A stretch of DNA of 64,000 bases from Aliidiomarina soli (GCF_003986975.1 NZ_PIPO01000002.1:372001-436000), one strand, 5' to 3'; shown: positions 7,982-17,762, counted from the first letter of the stretch. Translations and numbers: made by a program. The notes: generated by a model not told the origin, from the letters alone.

Positions 7982-9136
7982 TTAGCGACGAATGTAGCGC
8001 ACCGGGTCGACTGGATTGCCTTCATGGCGTATTTCGAAGTAAAGCCCCGGTCTTGACTGACCGCCACTTTGACCGGTCAAGGCAATGGTCTCGCCACTTC
8101 GAACGGCTTCACCGACGTCCCGGGTTAATGATTGATTGTAGCCATAGAGACTCATATAGCCTTCCCCATGGTCGACCACAACGACCAGCCCAAAGCCTCT
8201 TAACCAGTCTGAGAAAAGAACCCGGCCGTCGGCAATAACCCGCACCGGCTCTTCTGCATCGGTATTGATGATGAGCCCTTTCCAGTTCACCTGGCCGCTG
8301 CGGCGTTGACCAAAGGCATGACGAATCGAACCGTTAACAGGCGCGCGTAACTGCCCGCGTTGCGATGCCAGGCCAGCAAGCTTGATCTCCTGCTGGCTAA
8401 TGACATCGTCTAATGCCGCAAGAAGTTCGGTCAGCTCCTGTTCGTCCTGCAGCATATCGGTTAATTCACGTTCTTCATTCTGTTGCGCGGTGCGCAGTTG
8501 CTGCGCGTTACGCTGCTGTGTTTGCTGCTCTTCGCGTAACTGTTGCCGTTGTTGTTCCTGACGGGCTATGGTGCGGCTCAGGTCGTCACGCTGCGACGTT
8601 AAGTCCTGTTCGACACTACGCAATTCCTGTTCGGTGGCGTGCAGTGCCTGGATCTGTTCCATTCGGGCCTGATTGAAATAGCGATAATAGGTCAGCAGAC
8701 GTTCAATTCGTGCCGGGTCCTGCTGGTTTAATAGCATTTGGACGAAGTCGTTGCCTCCGCTGCGGTAGGCACTTTCAATCTGGTCGGCGAGCATTTCTGC
8801 CTGTTCCTGCAACTGCGCTTCAAGCACGCCTTGTTCCTGTTCCAGGTCACTGATACGGGACTGGTTCGCGTCCAGTTCAGCTTCGGTGCGGCGGATCTGT
8901 TGGGTGGTATCAGCGACTCGATTCTCGATGTCACGCAGTTCGCGCTCCAGTGAACTCAGTCGCTGTTGACGACGCTGGACTGATTCCCGACGCGATTCAA
9001 TTTCGTTTTGCAGGGCTCGCAGTTGCTGTTGAGCTTGCTCGCGTTCCTGTTCGGTATCGGGTTGTGCATTGCTACTTGCTGCCATCAGGCAGCAACATGC
9101 TCCGAAAAGAATCAGGCCAGGCCGCCATGTCATCAA
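7982..9136 (-). CDS. envC: murein hydrolase activator EnvC (degenerate M23/LytM)
   Basis: A 384-residue periplasmic activator of septal amidases. A signal peptide (hydrophobic LILFGACCCLMAASSNA) is followed by ~230 residues of glutamine/glutamate-rich coiled coil and a C-terminal LytM domain from about residue 265. The LytM zinc ligands are lost: the usual HxH region reads LYFEIRHEG and the HxxxD region reads NWKGLIIN, as in E. coli EnvC, so it should activate rather than cut peptidoglycan. It lies directly behind gpmI (gap of 4 bases), the same gpmM-envC pair as in E. coli. It functionally links to FtsEX (4923-6610). Confidence 0.95.
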   Translation of the reverse strand: MMTWRPGLILFGACCCLMAASSNAQPDTEQEREQAQQQLRALQNEIESRRESVQRRQQRLSSLERELRDIENRVADTTQQIRRTEAELDANQSRISDLEQEQGVLEAQLQEQAEMLADQIESAYRSGGNDFVQMLLNQQDPARIERLLTYYRYFNQARMEQIQALHATEQELRSVEQDLTSQRDDLSRTIARQEQQRQQLREEQQTQQRNAQQLRTAQQNEERELTDMLQDEQELTELLAALDDVISQQEIKLAGLASQRGQLRAPVNGSIRHAFGQRRSGQVNWKGLIINTDAEEPVRVIADGRVLFSDWLRGFGLVVVVDHGEGYMSLYGYNQSLTRDVGEAVRSGETIALTGQSGGQSRPGLYFEIRHEGNPVDPVRYIRR

Positions 9137-9140
9137 TTAC

Positions 9141-10688
9141 TTATCCTTGTTTTAGCTGCATTAAAGGTTTACCGGTCATTTCATCCGGCTGTGCTAACCC
9201 AAGTAAATGCAAGATGGTCGGCGCTACATCCGACAGCCGCCCATCACTTACCGGGGTCGCGTCGCGACCGACGTAGATAAAGGGCACCGGTAAACTGGTG
9301 TGGGCGGTGTGCGACTGCCCGGTGTGATGATCGGCCATTTGCTCAGCATTGCCGTGGTCTGCGGTAATCAGGCACTCACCATGATTACGTTCAAGGGCTT
9401 CAAGCACACGACCAATACAGGCATCGACGGCTTCACAGGCCTTTACTGCAGCGTCAAAGTTGCCGGTATGTCCAACCATGTCGCCATTAGGGTAATTACA
9501 CACGATAACATCGTATTCGCCACTGTCGATTGCCTTTACTAAGGCATCGGTCAGTTCAGTAGAACTCATTTCGGGCTTAAGATCATAGGTCGCTACATCA
9601 GGCGAGGGGATCAGTACGCGTTTCTCGCCCGGGAATTCCTGTTCGCGTCCACCACTAAAGAAAAACGTGACGTGGGCATATTTTTCAGTCTCGGAAATAC
9701 GCAGTTGAGTGCGGTCATGTTTGGCCAGCCACTCGCCTAATACATTGCTCAGCGCATCGGGCGGGAAGGCAACCGGCGCTTTAATATCTGCCGCGTACTC
9801 GGTCAACATCACAAAGCTGGCGAGGGCCGGGTGCTGGTTACGTTGAAAGTTGCTGAAGTCAGTTTCAACAAAGGCCCGGGTCAATTCACGTGCCCGGTCG
9901 GCACGGAAATTCATGAAAATCACTGCGTCGCCGTCACTGATTGGGGTGTGCTCACCGATCCAGCTTGGTTGCACAAACTCGTCGCTTTCGTCGCGGTTGT
10001 AGGCGGCTTCTAATGCGCTCTCGGCACTGTCATAGACCTCGGCCTGGCACTCGGTAAGTAAACGATAGGCACGTTCAACCCGGTCCCAGCGGTTATCACG
10101 GTCCATTGCGTAATAACGGCCGATCAGACTGCCAAAGCGGCCTTTTCCAAGTTCAGTGAAACATTGCTGAAACCGCTGCAGGCTCGGCTTCGCCGAGCGT
10201 GGAGGGGTGTCCCGGCCGTCGAGGAAGCCGTGCACAATAACGTCTTTAGCACCTTTGTGAGCCGCCATTCTGACCATCGCCAGCAAATGCTCCTCATGGC
10301 TGTGCACACCACCGGGAGATAGCAGGCCCATAATATGGACTTTGCCGCCGGCCAGGCTGGCCTGTTGGATAGCGTCGTTGAGGACCTGATTGTCTTCAAA
10401 GGTGGCGTCGTCAATGGCTTTACTGATGCGGGTGAAGTCCTGATAAACAATGCGACCGGCACCCAGGTTGACGTGACCTACTTCGGAGTTACCCATTTGT
10501 CCGTCGGGGAGGCCAACGGCCATACCGGACCCATCAATCTGGGTGTTCGGGCGGGTTTTGTATAATTCGTCCAGCACTGGGGTGTGTGCCGCTGCAATCG
10601 CATTATCAGGGGCGTCTTCACGTAAACCCCAGCCATCAAGAATTAAAAGAGCGAGTGTTTTTTTGCGAGCGCCTGGCGACGTATTCAT
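9141..10688 (-). CDS. gpmI: 2,3-bisphosphoglycerate-independent phosphoglycerate mutase
   Basis: Glycolytic interconversion of 3- and 2-phosphoglycerate, manganese dependent and cofactor independent. Residues D18 (LLILDGWG) and S68 ([14 protein letters not shown]) are the metal and phosphoserine sites of the phosphatase-like domain. [11 protein letters not shown] and [14 protein letters not shown] complete the metal set near the C-terminus. The ATG at 10688 follows GAGG by 7 bases and gives 515 residues, the usual size; a TTG 12 bases further upstream was rejected. It heads the gpmI-envC pair and is divergent from the rhodanese gene. Confidence 0.97.
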   Translation of the reverse strand: MNTSPGARKKTLALLILDGWGLREDAPDNAIAAAHTPVLDELYKTRPNTQIDGSGMAVGLPDGQMGNSEVGHVNLGAGRIVYQDFTRISKAIDDATFEDNQVLNDAIQQASLAGGKVHIMGLLSPGGVHSHEEHLLAMVRMAAHKGAKDVIVHGFLDGRDTPPRSAKPSLQRFQQCFTELGKGRFGSLIGRYYAMDRDNRWDRVERAYRLLTECQAEVYDSAESALEAAYNRDESDEFVQPSWIGEHTPISDGDAVIFMNFRADRARELTRAFVETDFSNFQRNQHPALASFVMLTEYAADIKAPVAFPPDALSNVLGEWLAKHDRTQLRISETEKYAHVTFFFSGGREQEFPGEKRVLIPSPDVATYDLKPEMSSTELTDALVKAIDSGEYDVIVCNYPNGDMVGHTGNFDAAVKACEAVDACIGRVLEALERNHGECLITADHGNAEQMADHHTGQSHTAHTSLPVPFIYVGRDATPVSDGRLSDVAPTILHLLGLAQPDEMTGKPLMQLKQG

Positions 10689-10813
10689 AAACTGCCTCAA
10701 TTAGATTAGTCGTCTGCAGAAAACCGGTTTTATCCAGGTGATTTACAATAGTGTCAACATTTTACTGCAAACTGGCTATTTAAGCACCCGTCCAGACGGA
10801 GATTTTACTGGTA

Positions 10814-10836
10814 ACTCAAATTTGAGTCGGTATACT
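10814..10836 (+). promoter_or_regulatory. 14-base perfect palindrome abutting a TATACT -10 element
   Basis: ACTCAAATTTGAGT (10814-10827) is a perfect inverted repeat. Three bases later comes TATACT (10831-10836), a good -10 hexamer for the rhodanese-secB-gpsA transcript; no convincing -35 lies 16-18 bases upstream. The palindrome therefore occupies the spacer/-35 region, as expected of an operator or an activator-dependent promoter. The cognate regulator is unknown. Confidence 0.45.
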
Positions 10837-10925
10837 TTGGGGCTCGATTTTATGCCGTCAGGCGAGCTACAGCGACGTTTTTCGGTTCAGGCAGCAAAAG
10901 ATTCAACGGGAGTTGCAGCAGTAAC

Positions 10926-11375
10926 ATGAATGAATTTATCGATTTTGCGACCGAGCATTACATTCTTACCACTGCATGGTTAGTGGCGTTTTTCCTCTTG
11001 GTCAATAGCCTTATTAAGGGCGGTTTATCCTCAGCTAAAATGTTAAAACCGCAGGAAGCGACCATTGCTGTAAACCGGGGTGGTGTCTTTGTCGATGTTC
11101 GTTCGGCAGATGAATTCAGCCAGGGGCATATCCAGGGGGCTCGTAATATCAGCCTGGAGCAACTTAAAGCCGGTGAAACAAAAAACCTTGAAAAATTTAA
11201 GGACGCCCCCATCGTTGTAGTATGCAACCATGGTAACACGGCTAAACAGGGCGCAGTTGCCCTTGAGAAAGCAGGATTTTCACAAGCGTCAGTGCTGCAA
11301 GGTGGGATGTTTGCATGGAAAAATGCCAGTTTCCCGGTTTCTAAGTCGAAAACCTCTGGTAAGAAATCAAAATAA
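10926..11375 (+). CDS. yibN: membrane-anchored rhodanese-like protein (YibN type)
   Basis: A 149-residue protein with one N-terminal membrane segment (about 12-30), then a single rhodanese domain facing the cytoplasm. VDVRSADEFSQGHIQGARNIS matches the CH2A/B region. The active-site loop VVVCNHGNTA carries the catalytic cysteine (C100), so persulfide transfer is plausible. Family activity is sulfur transfer, but the natural acceptor of YibN is not established. It starts the yibN-secB-gpsA series as in E. coli, except that grxC is absent between yibN and secB. Confidence 0.9.
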   Translation: MNEFIDFATEHYILTTAWLVAFFLLVNSLIKGGLSSAKMLKPQEATIAVNRGGVFVDVRSADEFSQGHIQGARNISLEQLKAGETKNLEKFKDAPIVVVCNHGNTAKQGAVALEKAGFSQASVLQGGMFAWKNASFPVSKSKTSGKKSK

Positions 11376-11408
11376 TCTTATTCAACAACATTTAGGCAGG
11401 AATTTATT

Positions 11409-11921
11409 ATGGCTGATGAAAAGCAACCAGCACAGCAAAATGGCGCCGCTCAAGGTGAGCAACAACAACCTCAATTCGCAATTCAGCGTATCTTTCTGAA
11501 AGATGTTTCTTTCGAAGCGCCGAATGCTCCTGATGTTTTCCGTAAAGAATGGAAGCCTGAGCTAAACGTTGATATGAACGTTGGCAACAAGAAAATTGAT
11601 GAAGGCGTGTATGAAGTAACCTTAACGCTAACAGCTAAAAACACCGTAGAAGGTGAAACCGCGTTTCTGTGCGAAGTGGCGCAGTCTGGTATCTTCAGTG
11701 TTTCTGAAGAAATGCCTGAGCCGAATAAAGCGCATACTCTGGGTGCGTTCTGCCCTAACATCCTATTCCCATACGCACGTGAAGCCATCAGCAGCCTGGT
11801 CACCCGTGGTACTTTCCCACAGTTAAACCTGGCGCCGGTCAACTTTGATGCGGTTTTCGCTCAGCACATGCAACAGCAGCAAGCGCAACAGCAAGCCGCT
11901 GAGCAAAAGCAGGACGCGTAA
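11409..11921 (+). CDS. secB: protein-export chaperone SecB
   Basis: Tetrameric cytosolic chaperone that holds preproteins unfolded and hands them to Sec[20 protein letters not shown], the VSVKVTA-like strand EVTLTLTAK, and [34 protein letters not shown] are diagnostic. At 170 residues it is slightly longer than the E. coli protein, through glutamine-rich tails at both ends (residues ~1-20 and ~152-170). The start ATG follows AGGAATTT. It is separated from gpsA by 12 bases, as in many gammaproteobacteria. Confidence 0.97.
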   Translation: MADEKQPAQQNGAAQGEQQQPQFAIQRIFLKDVSFEAPNAPDVFRKEWKPELNVDMNVGNKKIDEGVYEVTLTLTAKNTVEGETAFLCEVAQSGIFSVSEEMPEPNKAHTLGAFCPNILFPYAREAISSLVTRGTFPQLNLAPVNFDAVFAQHMQQQQAQQQAAEQKQDA

Positions 11922-11933
11922 GCGAGTCATATT

Positions 11934-12953
11934 GTGACGACATCGGTAGCGAACAACGCAATTACCGTATTAGGGGCGGGGTCTTATGGCACCGCCCTTG
12001 CTATTTGTATTGCGAGAAAAGGGGTCCCGCTAACGCTGTGGGGGCGCAATCAGGACGACATTGAAACCATGCGGAGCAAGCGTGAAAACACCCGCTATCT
12101 GCCGGATATTCAGTTGCCTGATACCATTACCCTGCAAGCGGACCTGGCCAAAGCGGTGGCGGATGCCGATACCATTTTGGTGGTGGTTCCCAGTTATGGT
12201 TTTGCGGACGTACTGCAACAGATCAAGCCTCACTTGCGTCCGAATGCGCGGGTTGCCTGGGCAACCAAAGGGCTTGAACCTGGCACTGGGCGTCTGCTAT
12301 CAGACGTTGCCGTGGATGTGTTGGGACCGAAGCGGGGCCTGGCTGTCTTATCGGGACCTACGTTCGCCGGCGAGATGGCCCGTGGCATGCCCACTGCGAT
12401 CGCAGTGGCGTCGAACCAGCCCAATTTTGTCAATGAGCTGTCTGAAATTCTGCACTGCGATAAATCGTTCAGGGTCTATCAGAACGACGACTTTACCGGC
12501 ATGCAGCTAGGTGGTGCGGTGAAAAATATTATCGCCATTGGTGCTGGTATGGCTGACGGCATCGGCTTCGGGGCCAATACCCGGACCGCCCTGATCACCA
12601 GGGGCCTAGCTGAGTTAACCCGCTTAGGCCTGGCGGTGGGTGGCAAACCGGAAACCTTTACCGGAATGGCTGGGCTCGGCGATTTGATTCTGACCTGCAC
12701 CGATAACCAGTCGCGGAACCGTCGTTTCGGCATGGCCTTGGGCGAAGGAAAAACTGTTGAACAGGCAGTCAAAGAGATTGGCCAGGCAGTAGAAGGGTAC
12801 CGCAATACCAAGGAAGTCTACGAGCTTGCTAAGCGCTATGACGTAGAAATGCCGATCGTCGAACAAATCTACCTGGTGCTGTATGAAGGCAAAGACCCGA
12901 TGCAGGCGTCTCAGGACCTGCTGGCTCGAGCGCGCACCACGGAAGGGCTGTAG
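11934..12953 (+). CDS. gpsA: glycerol-3-phosphate dehydrogenase [NAD(P)+]
   Basis: Reduces dihydroxyacetone phosphate to sn-glycerol 3-phosphate, the backbone for phospholipid synthesis; PlsB in this window uses the product. The Rossmann motif [10 protein letters not shown] is at about residues 14-23. [21 protein letters not shown] and [17 protein letters not shown] follow, the latter carrying the catalytic lysine near residue 196. At 339 residues the length is normal. The start is GTG at 11934, 12 bases after the secB stop, with only a weak ribosome site, consistent with translation following secB. Confidence 0.97.
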   Translation: MTTSVANNAITVLGAGSYGTALAICIARKGVPLTLWGRNQDDIETMRSKRENTRYLPDIQLPDTITLQADLAKAVADADTILVVVPSYGFADVLQQIKPHLRPNARVAWATKGLEPGTGRLLSDVAVDVLGPKRGLAVLSGPTFAGEMARGMPTAIAVASNQPNFVNELSEILHCDKSFRVYQNDDFTGMQLGGAVKNIIAIGAGMADGIGFGANTRTALITRGLAELTRLGLAVGGKPETFTGMAGLGDLILTCTDNQSRNRRFGMALGEGKTVEQAVKEIGQAVEGYRNTKEVYELAKRYDVEMPIVEQIYLVLYEGKDPMQASQDLLARARTTEGL

Positions 12954-12969
12954 TTACTTACTGCTGGCC

Positions 12970-13650
12970 TTAGAGCATCCCGCGTTCAGCGAAGGACACG
13001 GTGCCTTCACCGCCGATGACGAAGTGGTCCAGTAAGCCAACATCGATCACTTCCAGAGCGCGTTTGATCCGCTCGGTAACTTTCTGATCGGCCAGACTGG
13101 GTTCAGCGACGCCAGACGGGTGATTGTGGGCGATGATGACCGCCGCGGCATTGTGCTGCATCACCAGTTTAACAATTTCCCGCGGATAGACCGGCGCGGC
13201 GTTGATAGTGCCCATAAACAGTTCCGTGTAGTGTAACAGTCTATGCTGAGTATCCAGTAGCAGCACAGCAAAGACTTCACGCGGCTGGTGACGCAACTGG
13301 GTAGCCAGGTAGTCGCGAACCAGTGACGGGCGTGTGAAGCCCTCTCCGCGACTTAGTGCCGCAGCCAGATAGCGTTTGGAAAGCTCAAGCACTGCCTGCA
13401 ACTGAATACTGCGCGCCGGACCGATACCATTAAGTGCACACAGCTGCTTGCCCTCCATGGCCAGTAAGGGGGCGAGTCCACCGCTTTGCTGCAGTAACTC
13501 GCGCGCCCAGTTAATGACATTCTTTCCAGCTGTACCAGTCCCAAAGAGCAGTGCCAGTAGTTCGGCATCACTTAATGACTGGCTGCCGTGACGAATAAAC
13601 TTTTCCCTCGGCCGTTCTTCAAGCGGCCAGTTTTTGATTACGTTGTCCAT
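12970..13650 (-). CDS. radC: RadC family JAMM/MPN domain protein
   Basis: A 226-residue protein with a helix-hairpin-helix-like N-terminal half (LNGIGPARSIQLQAVLEL) and a C-terminal JAMM metalloprotease fold: HNHPSGVAEPSLAD near residue 172 gives the HxHxnD zinc ligands, and FMGTINAAPVYPREI precedes it. Despite the name, a direct role in DNA repair has not held up; the family is better described as uncharacterised JAMM proteins. Divergent placement from coaBC is the standard order. It converges on gpsA with about 16 bases between stops. Confidence 0.93.
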   Translation of the reverse strand: MDNVIKNWPLEERPREKFIRHGSQSLSDAELLALLFGTGTAGKNVINWARELLQQSGGLAPLLAMEGKQLCALNGIGPARSIQLQAVLELSKRYLAAALSRGEGFTRPSLVRDYLATQLRHQPREVFAVLLLDTQHRLLHYTELFMGTINAAPVYPREIVKLVMQHNAAAVIIAHNHPSGVAEPSLADQKVTERIKRALEVIDVGLLDHFVIGGEGTVSFAERGML

Positions 13651-13800
13651 GCAACTACTCCCTGTTAACTTGTTCCCTGACTATTGTCCGCCGCTCAGCC
13701 CTGAGCTAGTAAGCACTTACAGCCTAGCCAAGGTAGGTGCCAAATGCCTATAGGTCGTGGTATCTTAAGCTAAATTTGCGACATATCGGCGACTTCAGAG

Positions 13801-15051
13801 ATGACTTCAGAGATGGAAAACCAACAGTCTAAGCGCGTCATTCTGGCCCTGACCGGTGGCATCGCCGCCTATAAAACGCCAGAAATCGTACGCCGTTTGA
13901 AAGAACGAGGGATTGAAGTAAGAGTTGTGATGACCGCAGGGGCTAAGTCGTTTATCACGCCGCTGACCATGCAGGCCGTTTCAGGTCTGCCGGTTCATGA
14001 TGACCTACTCGACCCGGCTGCAGAAGCAGGCATGGGCCATATTGAACTAGCCAAGTGGGCAGATTTAATTCTGGTCGCCCCGGCAACCGCTAGTGTGATG
14101 GCTAAGCTGGCACATGGACAGGCGGATGACTTGCTTGGCACCTTGTGTCTGGCCACAGCAGCGCCTGTTGCAATTGCGCCGGCGATGAACCAGCAAATGT
14201 GGGCGGCGCTAGCCACCCAGCGTAATCTGGCTCAGTTACGTGCCGACGGCAAACTTATCTGGGGGCCGGGCGAGGGCTCGCAAGCTTGTGGAGATGTCGG
14301 CTCGGGACGCATGCTGGAACCCGCTGAGCTTATCAACCGGGTTATTCAACAGCTCGAAGGCAGGAGCATGTTATTGGCCGGCACCCGAGTGATGATCACG
14401 GCGGGCCCAACCCGTGAAGCACTCGATCCGGTGCGTTATATCAGCAATCATAGTTCCGGTAAGATGGGCTTTGCGCTGGCCGAAGCAGCGCGAGCGGCAG
14501 GCGCCGAGGTTACTTTGATTGCCGGGCCGGTCACTTTGCCTACCCCCTCGGGTGTGACCCGGATTGACGTTGAGTCTGCGTTGCAGATGCAAGCAGCAGT
14601 CGATGCCAGAATAGCAGAGCAGGACGTCTTTATAGGCTGTGCCGCAGTAGCCGACTACCGTGCCGCCGAGGTTGCTGAACACAAGATGAAGAAGAAAGGC
14701 ACAGAAGACGACCAGCTTGAGCTGCGGCTGATTAAAAATCCGGATATTCTGGCTAGTGTCGCGACTATTTCGCAGTCACGCCCTTATACTATGGGGTTTG
14801 CGGCCGAAACACAGGATGTAGCAGATTATGCGATAGGCAAGCTCGAACGCAAAGGTCTGGATATGATTGCGGCCAATGATGTGAGTGTGGCAGGCAACGG
14901 ATTCAATAGTGATGCCAATAGCATCGAGCTGTTTTGGCGCAATGGCCCCACGGATATTGCGCATGAGTCGCTTGGTAGTGCCAGCAAACGAGAGCTGGCA
15001 GAAAAAATTGTCCAACATCTGAGTCAACAACTACAGCAACGAGAACACTGA
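13801..15051 (+). CDS. coaBC: bifunctional phosphopantothenoylcysteine decarboxylase / phosphopantothenate-cysteine ligase CoaBC
   Basis: Two consecutive steps of coenzyme A synthesis. The N-terminal flavin-dependent CoaC half includes [19 protein letters not shown] with the active-site histidine, PAMN (about 127-130) and [13 protein letters not shown] with the catalytic cysteine near 163. The C-terminal CoaB half begins at [25 protein letters not shown] (about 200) and contains the KMKK lysine. Two in-frame ATGs, at 13801 and 13813, each follow the same ACTTCAGAG, so the precise start is open; both give near-normal length. The stop abuts the dut ATG. Confidence 0.96.
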   Translation: MTSEMENQQSKRVILALTGGIAAYKTPEIVRRLKERGIEVRVVMTAGAKSFITPLTMQAVSGLPVHDDLLDPAAEAGMGHIELAKWADLILVAPATASVMAKLAHGQADDLLGTLCLATAAPVAIAPAMNQQMWAALATQRNLAQLRADGKLIWGPGEGSQACGDVGSGRMLEPAELINRVIQQLEGRSMLLAGTRVMITAGPTREALDPVRYISNHSSGKMGFALAEAARAAGAEVTLIAGPVTLPTPSGVTRIDVESALQMQAAVDARIAEQDVFIGCAAVADYRAAEVAEHKMKKKGTEDDQLELRLIKNPDILASVATISQSRPYTMGFAAETQDVADYAIGKLERKGLDMIAANDVSVAGNGFNSDANSIELFWRNGPTDIAHESLGSASKRELAEKIVQHLSQQLQQREH

Positions 15052-15525
15052 ATGATGAATAACAACCCAGGCAAGAAAGTGGATATAAAAGTACTGGATC
15101 CGAAAATGGGTCAGGAGATCGCGTTACCTGAATACGCAACACCGGGTTCAGCGGGTTTAGATTTACGCGCCTGTCTGGACGCGCCGCTCCACATAGAGCC
15201 GGGAGAAACCGTTTTAATCGGCACCGGGCTGGCGATGCATATTGCTGATCCAGGCCTTGCTGCAACCATTTTGCCGCGCTCCGGGCTTGGCCATAAACAT
15301 GGTATCGTACTTGGAAACCTGGTCGGTTTAATTGATTCGGATTACCAGGGCGAGCTGAAAGTGTCATTGTGGAACCGCAGTGACAACGCGTACAGGGTTG
15401 AACCCGGTGAACGTATTGCACAAATGGTGATAGTGCCAGTGGTGCAGGTGGAGTTTAATCTAGTCGATGAGTTTACTGACAGTAGTCGTGGGGAAGGCGG
15501 CTTCGGTCATTCAGGAACGCAATAA
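15052..15525 (+). CDS. dut: deoxyuridine 5'-triphosphate nucleotidohydrolase
   Basis: Hydrolyses dUTP to dUMP and pyrophosphate, preventing uracil incorporation and supplying dTMP synthesis; works as a homotrimer. All five motifs are visible in order: [46 protein letters not shown] and the C-terminal arm GEGGFGHSG. At 157 residues the length is normal. The ATG immediately follows the coaBC stop (TGA/ATG adjacent), so the genes are probably co-translated. slmA follows after 67 bases. Confidence 0.97.
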   Translation: MMNNNPGKKVDIKVLDPKMGQEIALPEYATPGSAGLDLRACLDAPLHIEPGETVLIGTGLAMHIADPGLAATILPRSGLGHKHGIVLGNLVGLIDSDYQGELKVSLWNRSDNAYRVEPGERIAQMVIVPVVQVEFNLVDEFTDSSRGEGGFGHSGTQ

Positions 15526-15592
15526 GCTACACAGATACACACTACGATAAAAATAACGCAGCATATATCAGGGATTAAAGAAGGACCCACAC

Positions 15593-16180
15593 ATGTCACA
15601 GCCGAAAACCAATCGTCGCGAGGCTATTTTGCAGAGCCTCACTACCATGCTTGAAAATAGCCCGGGGAAACCTATCACAACGGCGCGTCTGGCCGCAGAG
15701 GTCGGTGTATCGGAAGCGGCTCTATACCGCCATTTTCCGTCTAAAGCGCGCATGTTCGAGGCGTTGCTGGACTATCTGGAAGATATTTTGCTGGGTGGTA
15801 TTAACCGCATTCTCGAACATGAAAAGGATAGCACCGAACGGGTTCGCCTGAGTGTCCGCCTGTTACTGGATTTCGCCACGCGAAGTCCTGGTATGGCGCG
15901 CATTTACACTGGGGATGCATTAAGCGGGGAGCATGAACGCCTGCGTCACCGTGTTGCAGCGATCGCAGATAAGATCGAAGCACAGTTTAAACAGATGCTT
16001 CGCGAGCGACGGATTCGTGACGGGCTGACGTCGAGCATGGAAGAAGGCATTTTAGCCAATTGGGTACTAGCTTTTGTAGAGGGGAAGATCGTACAATTCG
16101 TGCGTTCTGGTTTTACCCGCAAACCAATCGATCATTTTGATCAGCAATGGTCACTAATTGAGCAGCAACTAAAAAATTAA
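15593..16180 (+). CDS. slmA: nucleoid occlusion factor SlmA (TetR family)
   Basis: DNA-bound inhibitor of FtsZ ring assembly over the nucleoid. The N-terminal TetR helix-turn-helix is ITTARLAAEVGVSEAALYRHFPSK (about 22-45), followed by the helical ligand/dimer domain that contacts the FtsZ tail. At 195 residues, with EGKIVQFVRSGF near the end, it matches the SlmA group rather than a metabolite-binding TetR. The coaBC-dut-slmA order is conserved in enteric and marine gammaproteobacteria. A short inverted repeat (AGCGGT/ACCGCT) lies just after the stop and overlaps the rpmB promoter. Confidence 0.95.
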   Translation: MSQPKTNRREAILQSLTTMLENSPGKPITTARLAAEVGVSEAALYRHFPSKARMFEALLDYLEDILLGGINRILEHEKDSTERVRLSVRLLLDFATRSPGMARIYTGDALSGEHERLRHRVAAIADKIEAQFKQMLRERRIRDGLTSSMEEGILANWVLAFVEGKIVQFVRSGFTRKPIDHFDQQWSLIEQQLKN

Positions 16181-16190
16181 GCGGTTTTAC

Positions 16191-16219
16191 TTGCTTTTAC
16201 CGCTCAAATTTTGTATAAA
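16191..16219 (+). promoter_or_regulatory. promoter of rpmB-rpmG
   Basis: TTGCTT (16191-16196), a 17-base spacer and TATAAA (16214-16219), followed by the GC-rich discriminator TTGCGCCC. A GC-rich discriminator is typical of stringently controlled ribosomal promoters, so ppGpp/DksA repression is a fair inference. Confidence 0.65.
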
Positions 16220-16293
16220 TTGCGCCCTCGAATTTAAGGCAAGGCCACCGCGGCGAAAGGCGAGCTTGCAAGCAATTTTTGGAGTAAATGAAA

Positions 16294-16530
16294 ATGTCAC
16301 GAGTATGCCAAGTTACAGGTAAGCGACCTGTGGTTGGAAACAACCGCTCACACGCGCGCAACGCAACGCGTCGTCGTTTCCTGCCAAACCTGCAGACTCA
16401 CCGTTTCTGGGTTGAGAGCGAGAAACGTTGGGTGAAGCTGCGTATTTCTACTAAAGGAATGCGTATTATTGATAAGAACGGCATTGACGCAGTATTGGCA
16501 GGTTTACGTGCCGATGGCGTTAAAGTCTAA
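16294..16530 (+). CDS. rpmB: 50S ribosomal protein L28
   Basis: A 78-residue large-subunit protein, nearly identical to E. coli L28 as I recall it: [20 protein letters not shown] at the start and [19 protein letters not shown] in the middle. The ATG at 16294 lies 9 bases after GGAG and gives the exact family length; the ATG at 16288 sits only 3 bases from GGAG and was rejected. rpmG follows 19 bases after the stop, the universal gammaproteobacterial pair. Confidence 0.98.
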   Translation: MSRVCQVTGKRPVVGNNRSHARNATRRRFLPNLQTHRFWVESEKRWVKLRISTKGMRIIDKNGIDAVLAGLRADGVKV

Positions 16531-16549
16531 ATAAAGGGAGCTCATTACG

Positions 16550-16705
16550 ATGCGCGATAAGATCCGTTTAGTATCTTCAGCTGGTACAGGCTTCTTTTAT
16601 ACCACTGATAAAAACAAACGCACCATGCCTGAGAAAATGGAGATCAAAAAGTTTGATCCGAAAATTCGCAAGCATGTGATTTTCAAAGAAGCGAAAATCA
16701 AGTAA
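16550..16705 (+). CDS. rpmG: 50S ribosomal protein L33
   Basis: A 51-residue large-subunit protein reading [19 protein letters not shown] at the start and [19 protein letters not shown] at the end, matching E. coli L33. It has no cysteines, so it is the zinc-independent form. A GGGAG ribosome site lies 10 bases before the ATG. It is followed within 20 bases by a strong intrinsic terminator. Confidence 0.97.
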   Translation: MRDKIRLVSSAGTGFFYTTDKNKRTMPEKMEIKKFDPKIRKHVIFKEAKIK

Positions 16706-16722
16706 GTAGTGTTTGTTAAAAG

Positions 16723-16744
16723 CCCGGCCCTGGCCGGGTTTTTT
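16723..16744 (+). terminator. intrinsic terminator of rpmB-rpmG
   Basis: CCCGGC(CCTG)GCCGGG hairpin followed by six T residues, directly after rpmG. Confidence 0.9.
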
Positions 16745-16769
16745 GTATCTGCAATCTGGCCAGCCAACC

Positions 16770-17138
16770 ATGTTCCGATTAATTTCCAGTAGCCGCCTTG
16801 TTAAGCCAATTTTCCTCTTGGTTATGCTTTCCTATGTGCCACCTTTTCTTTGGTATTTGATTAGCGGGCAAGGCTTCTATCAGCACGGCTACCATGTCTT
16901 GCTGGTACTGCTTGCCTCCGGGCCTGCTACCGGTGCCACTTTGCGCTGGCCGTTGCTGGCGACGTTTCTGATTGCCTCGATGCTGCTCAATCTACTGATT
17001 CTGGTATTGGACACGGCGGGACTGCGGCTGAACGCCTCGATATCTCTTGCTGCGCTGGTGTTACTAGCGCTGAGTGTGCTCTGGTACTATTTGGTTTGGG
17101 GATTAGTGCTGTATCTGCGCTGGCGTAAAAAACGCTAG
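16770..17138 (+). CDS. small hypothetical inner-membrane protein
   Basis: Not recognised. The product is 122 residues and very hydrophobic, with about four predicted membrane segments (roughly 10-30, 41-56, 61-82 and 90-115) and a basic C-terminal tail RWRKKR that should stay in the cytoplasm. I chose the ATG at 16770; there is no clear ribosome site, and the frame stays open upstream to a TTG at 16713 that lies before the rpmG terminator. It sits between the L33 terminator and a convergent oxygenase gene, 6 bases apart. Codon use resembles the neighbours, so it is probably a real gene. Confidence 0.6.
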   Translation: MFRLISSSRLVKPIFLLVMLSYVPPFLWYLISGQGFYQHGYHVLLVLLASGPATGATLRWPLLATFLIASMLLNLLILVLDTAGLRLNASISLAALVLLALSVLWYYLVWGLVLYLRWRKKR

Positions 17139-17144
17139 CCTGGT

Positions 17145-17762
17145 TTAGCGGGGTGGATCGATAATACCGCTAATTGAACTGTTAAGACGAAACCAGCCGG
17201 TGATGCTGAAGCGTTCTTTTAGTCCGGTTTTCACTTCATGGACGAACCGATCGCTGAGAAAAATCACCATGGTACCTAAAGTCGGCAGCACCTCTGTCAG
17301 TACCTCACCGCGCTCACCATACAGCACAAGCTCGCCGCCATCGGCTTTGCTCCATTGTGGATTGAGATACAGCACAGTGGTGAGGATGCGGTTGCTGCGA
17401 CCTTTAAACGCGTCCAGGTGTTTTTTATAGAAAGCGCCCGGACGGTAACGGGCCAGATGAGCTTCGTAATCGAACAGGCCCATGAACAACTCCCGATTGA
17501 GTCCCTGCCGCAGCTGGTCCATGTGCGTCAGGTAATCGGATTCAACACCATGCTGTTTGTCCAGCCAATGGATGGTATCGCTGCGGACATTGGTATTAAT
17601 GGTTTGCTGTTGCTGACGGCCAATCGCAGCTAGCTGCCACTGGCTGTCATCCAGTGATTGAGCATAACGATAGAACTGCAGAGCTTTCTGTTGGCTAAAA
17701 AATTGTGGCACAATGAAATAACCGTGCTCGGCGAGCTCGTCGGCAATACCAGAAATATCCAA
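17145..17762 (-). CDS. 2-oxoglutarate/Fe(II)-dependent oxygenase (prolyl 4-hydroxylase-like)
   Basis: A 205-residue member of the double-stranded beta-helix oxygenases. Iron ligands are H115 and D117 (KKHLDAFKG) and H175 (RFVHEVKTG); R184 in KERFSITGW is the expected 2-oxoglutarate-binding arginine. DGGELVLYG is the typical turn between them. Family members hydroxylate proline or other residues in proteins, or small molecules; the substrate here is unknown. The start is a TTG with AAGGA about 9-10 bases upstream; no ATG is available before an in-frame stop. It is divergent from the gene at 17833. Confidence 0.85.
   Translation of the reverse strand: MDISGIADELAEHGYFIVPQFFSQQKALQFYRYAQSLDDSQWQLAAIGRQQQQTINTNVRSDTIHWLDKQHGVESDYLTHMDQLRQGLNRELFMGLFDYEAHLARYRPGAFYKKHLDAFKGRSNRILTTVLYLNPQWSKADGGELVLYGERGEVLTEVLPTLGTMVIFLSDRFVHEVKTGLKERFSITGWFRLNSSISGIIDPPR

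Noticed and set aside
10738-10929. Short plus-strand frame upstream of the rhodanese gene
   Set aside because: It covers the promoter and palindrome and its sequence looks non-coding; no ribosome site.
14903-15421. 172-codon minus-strand frame across the coaBC/dut junction
   Set aside because: Both overlapped genes are certain; the antisense frame has no coherent protein features.
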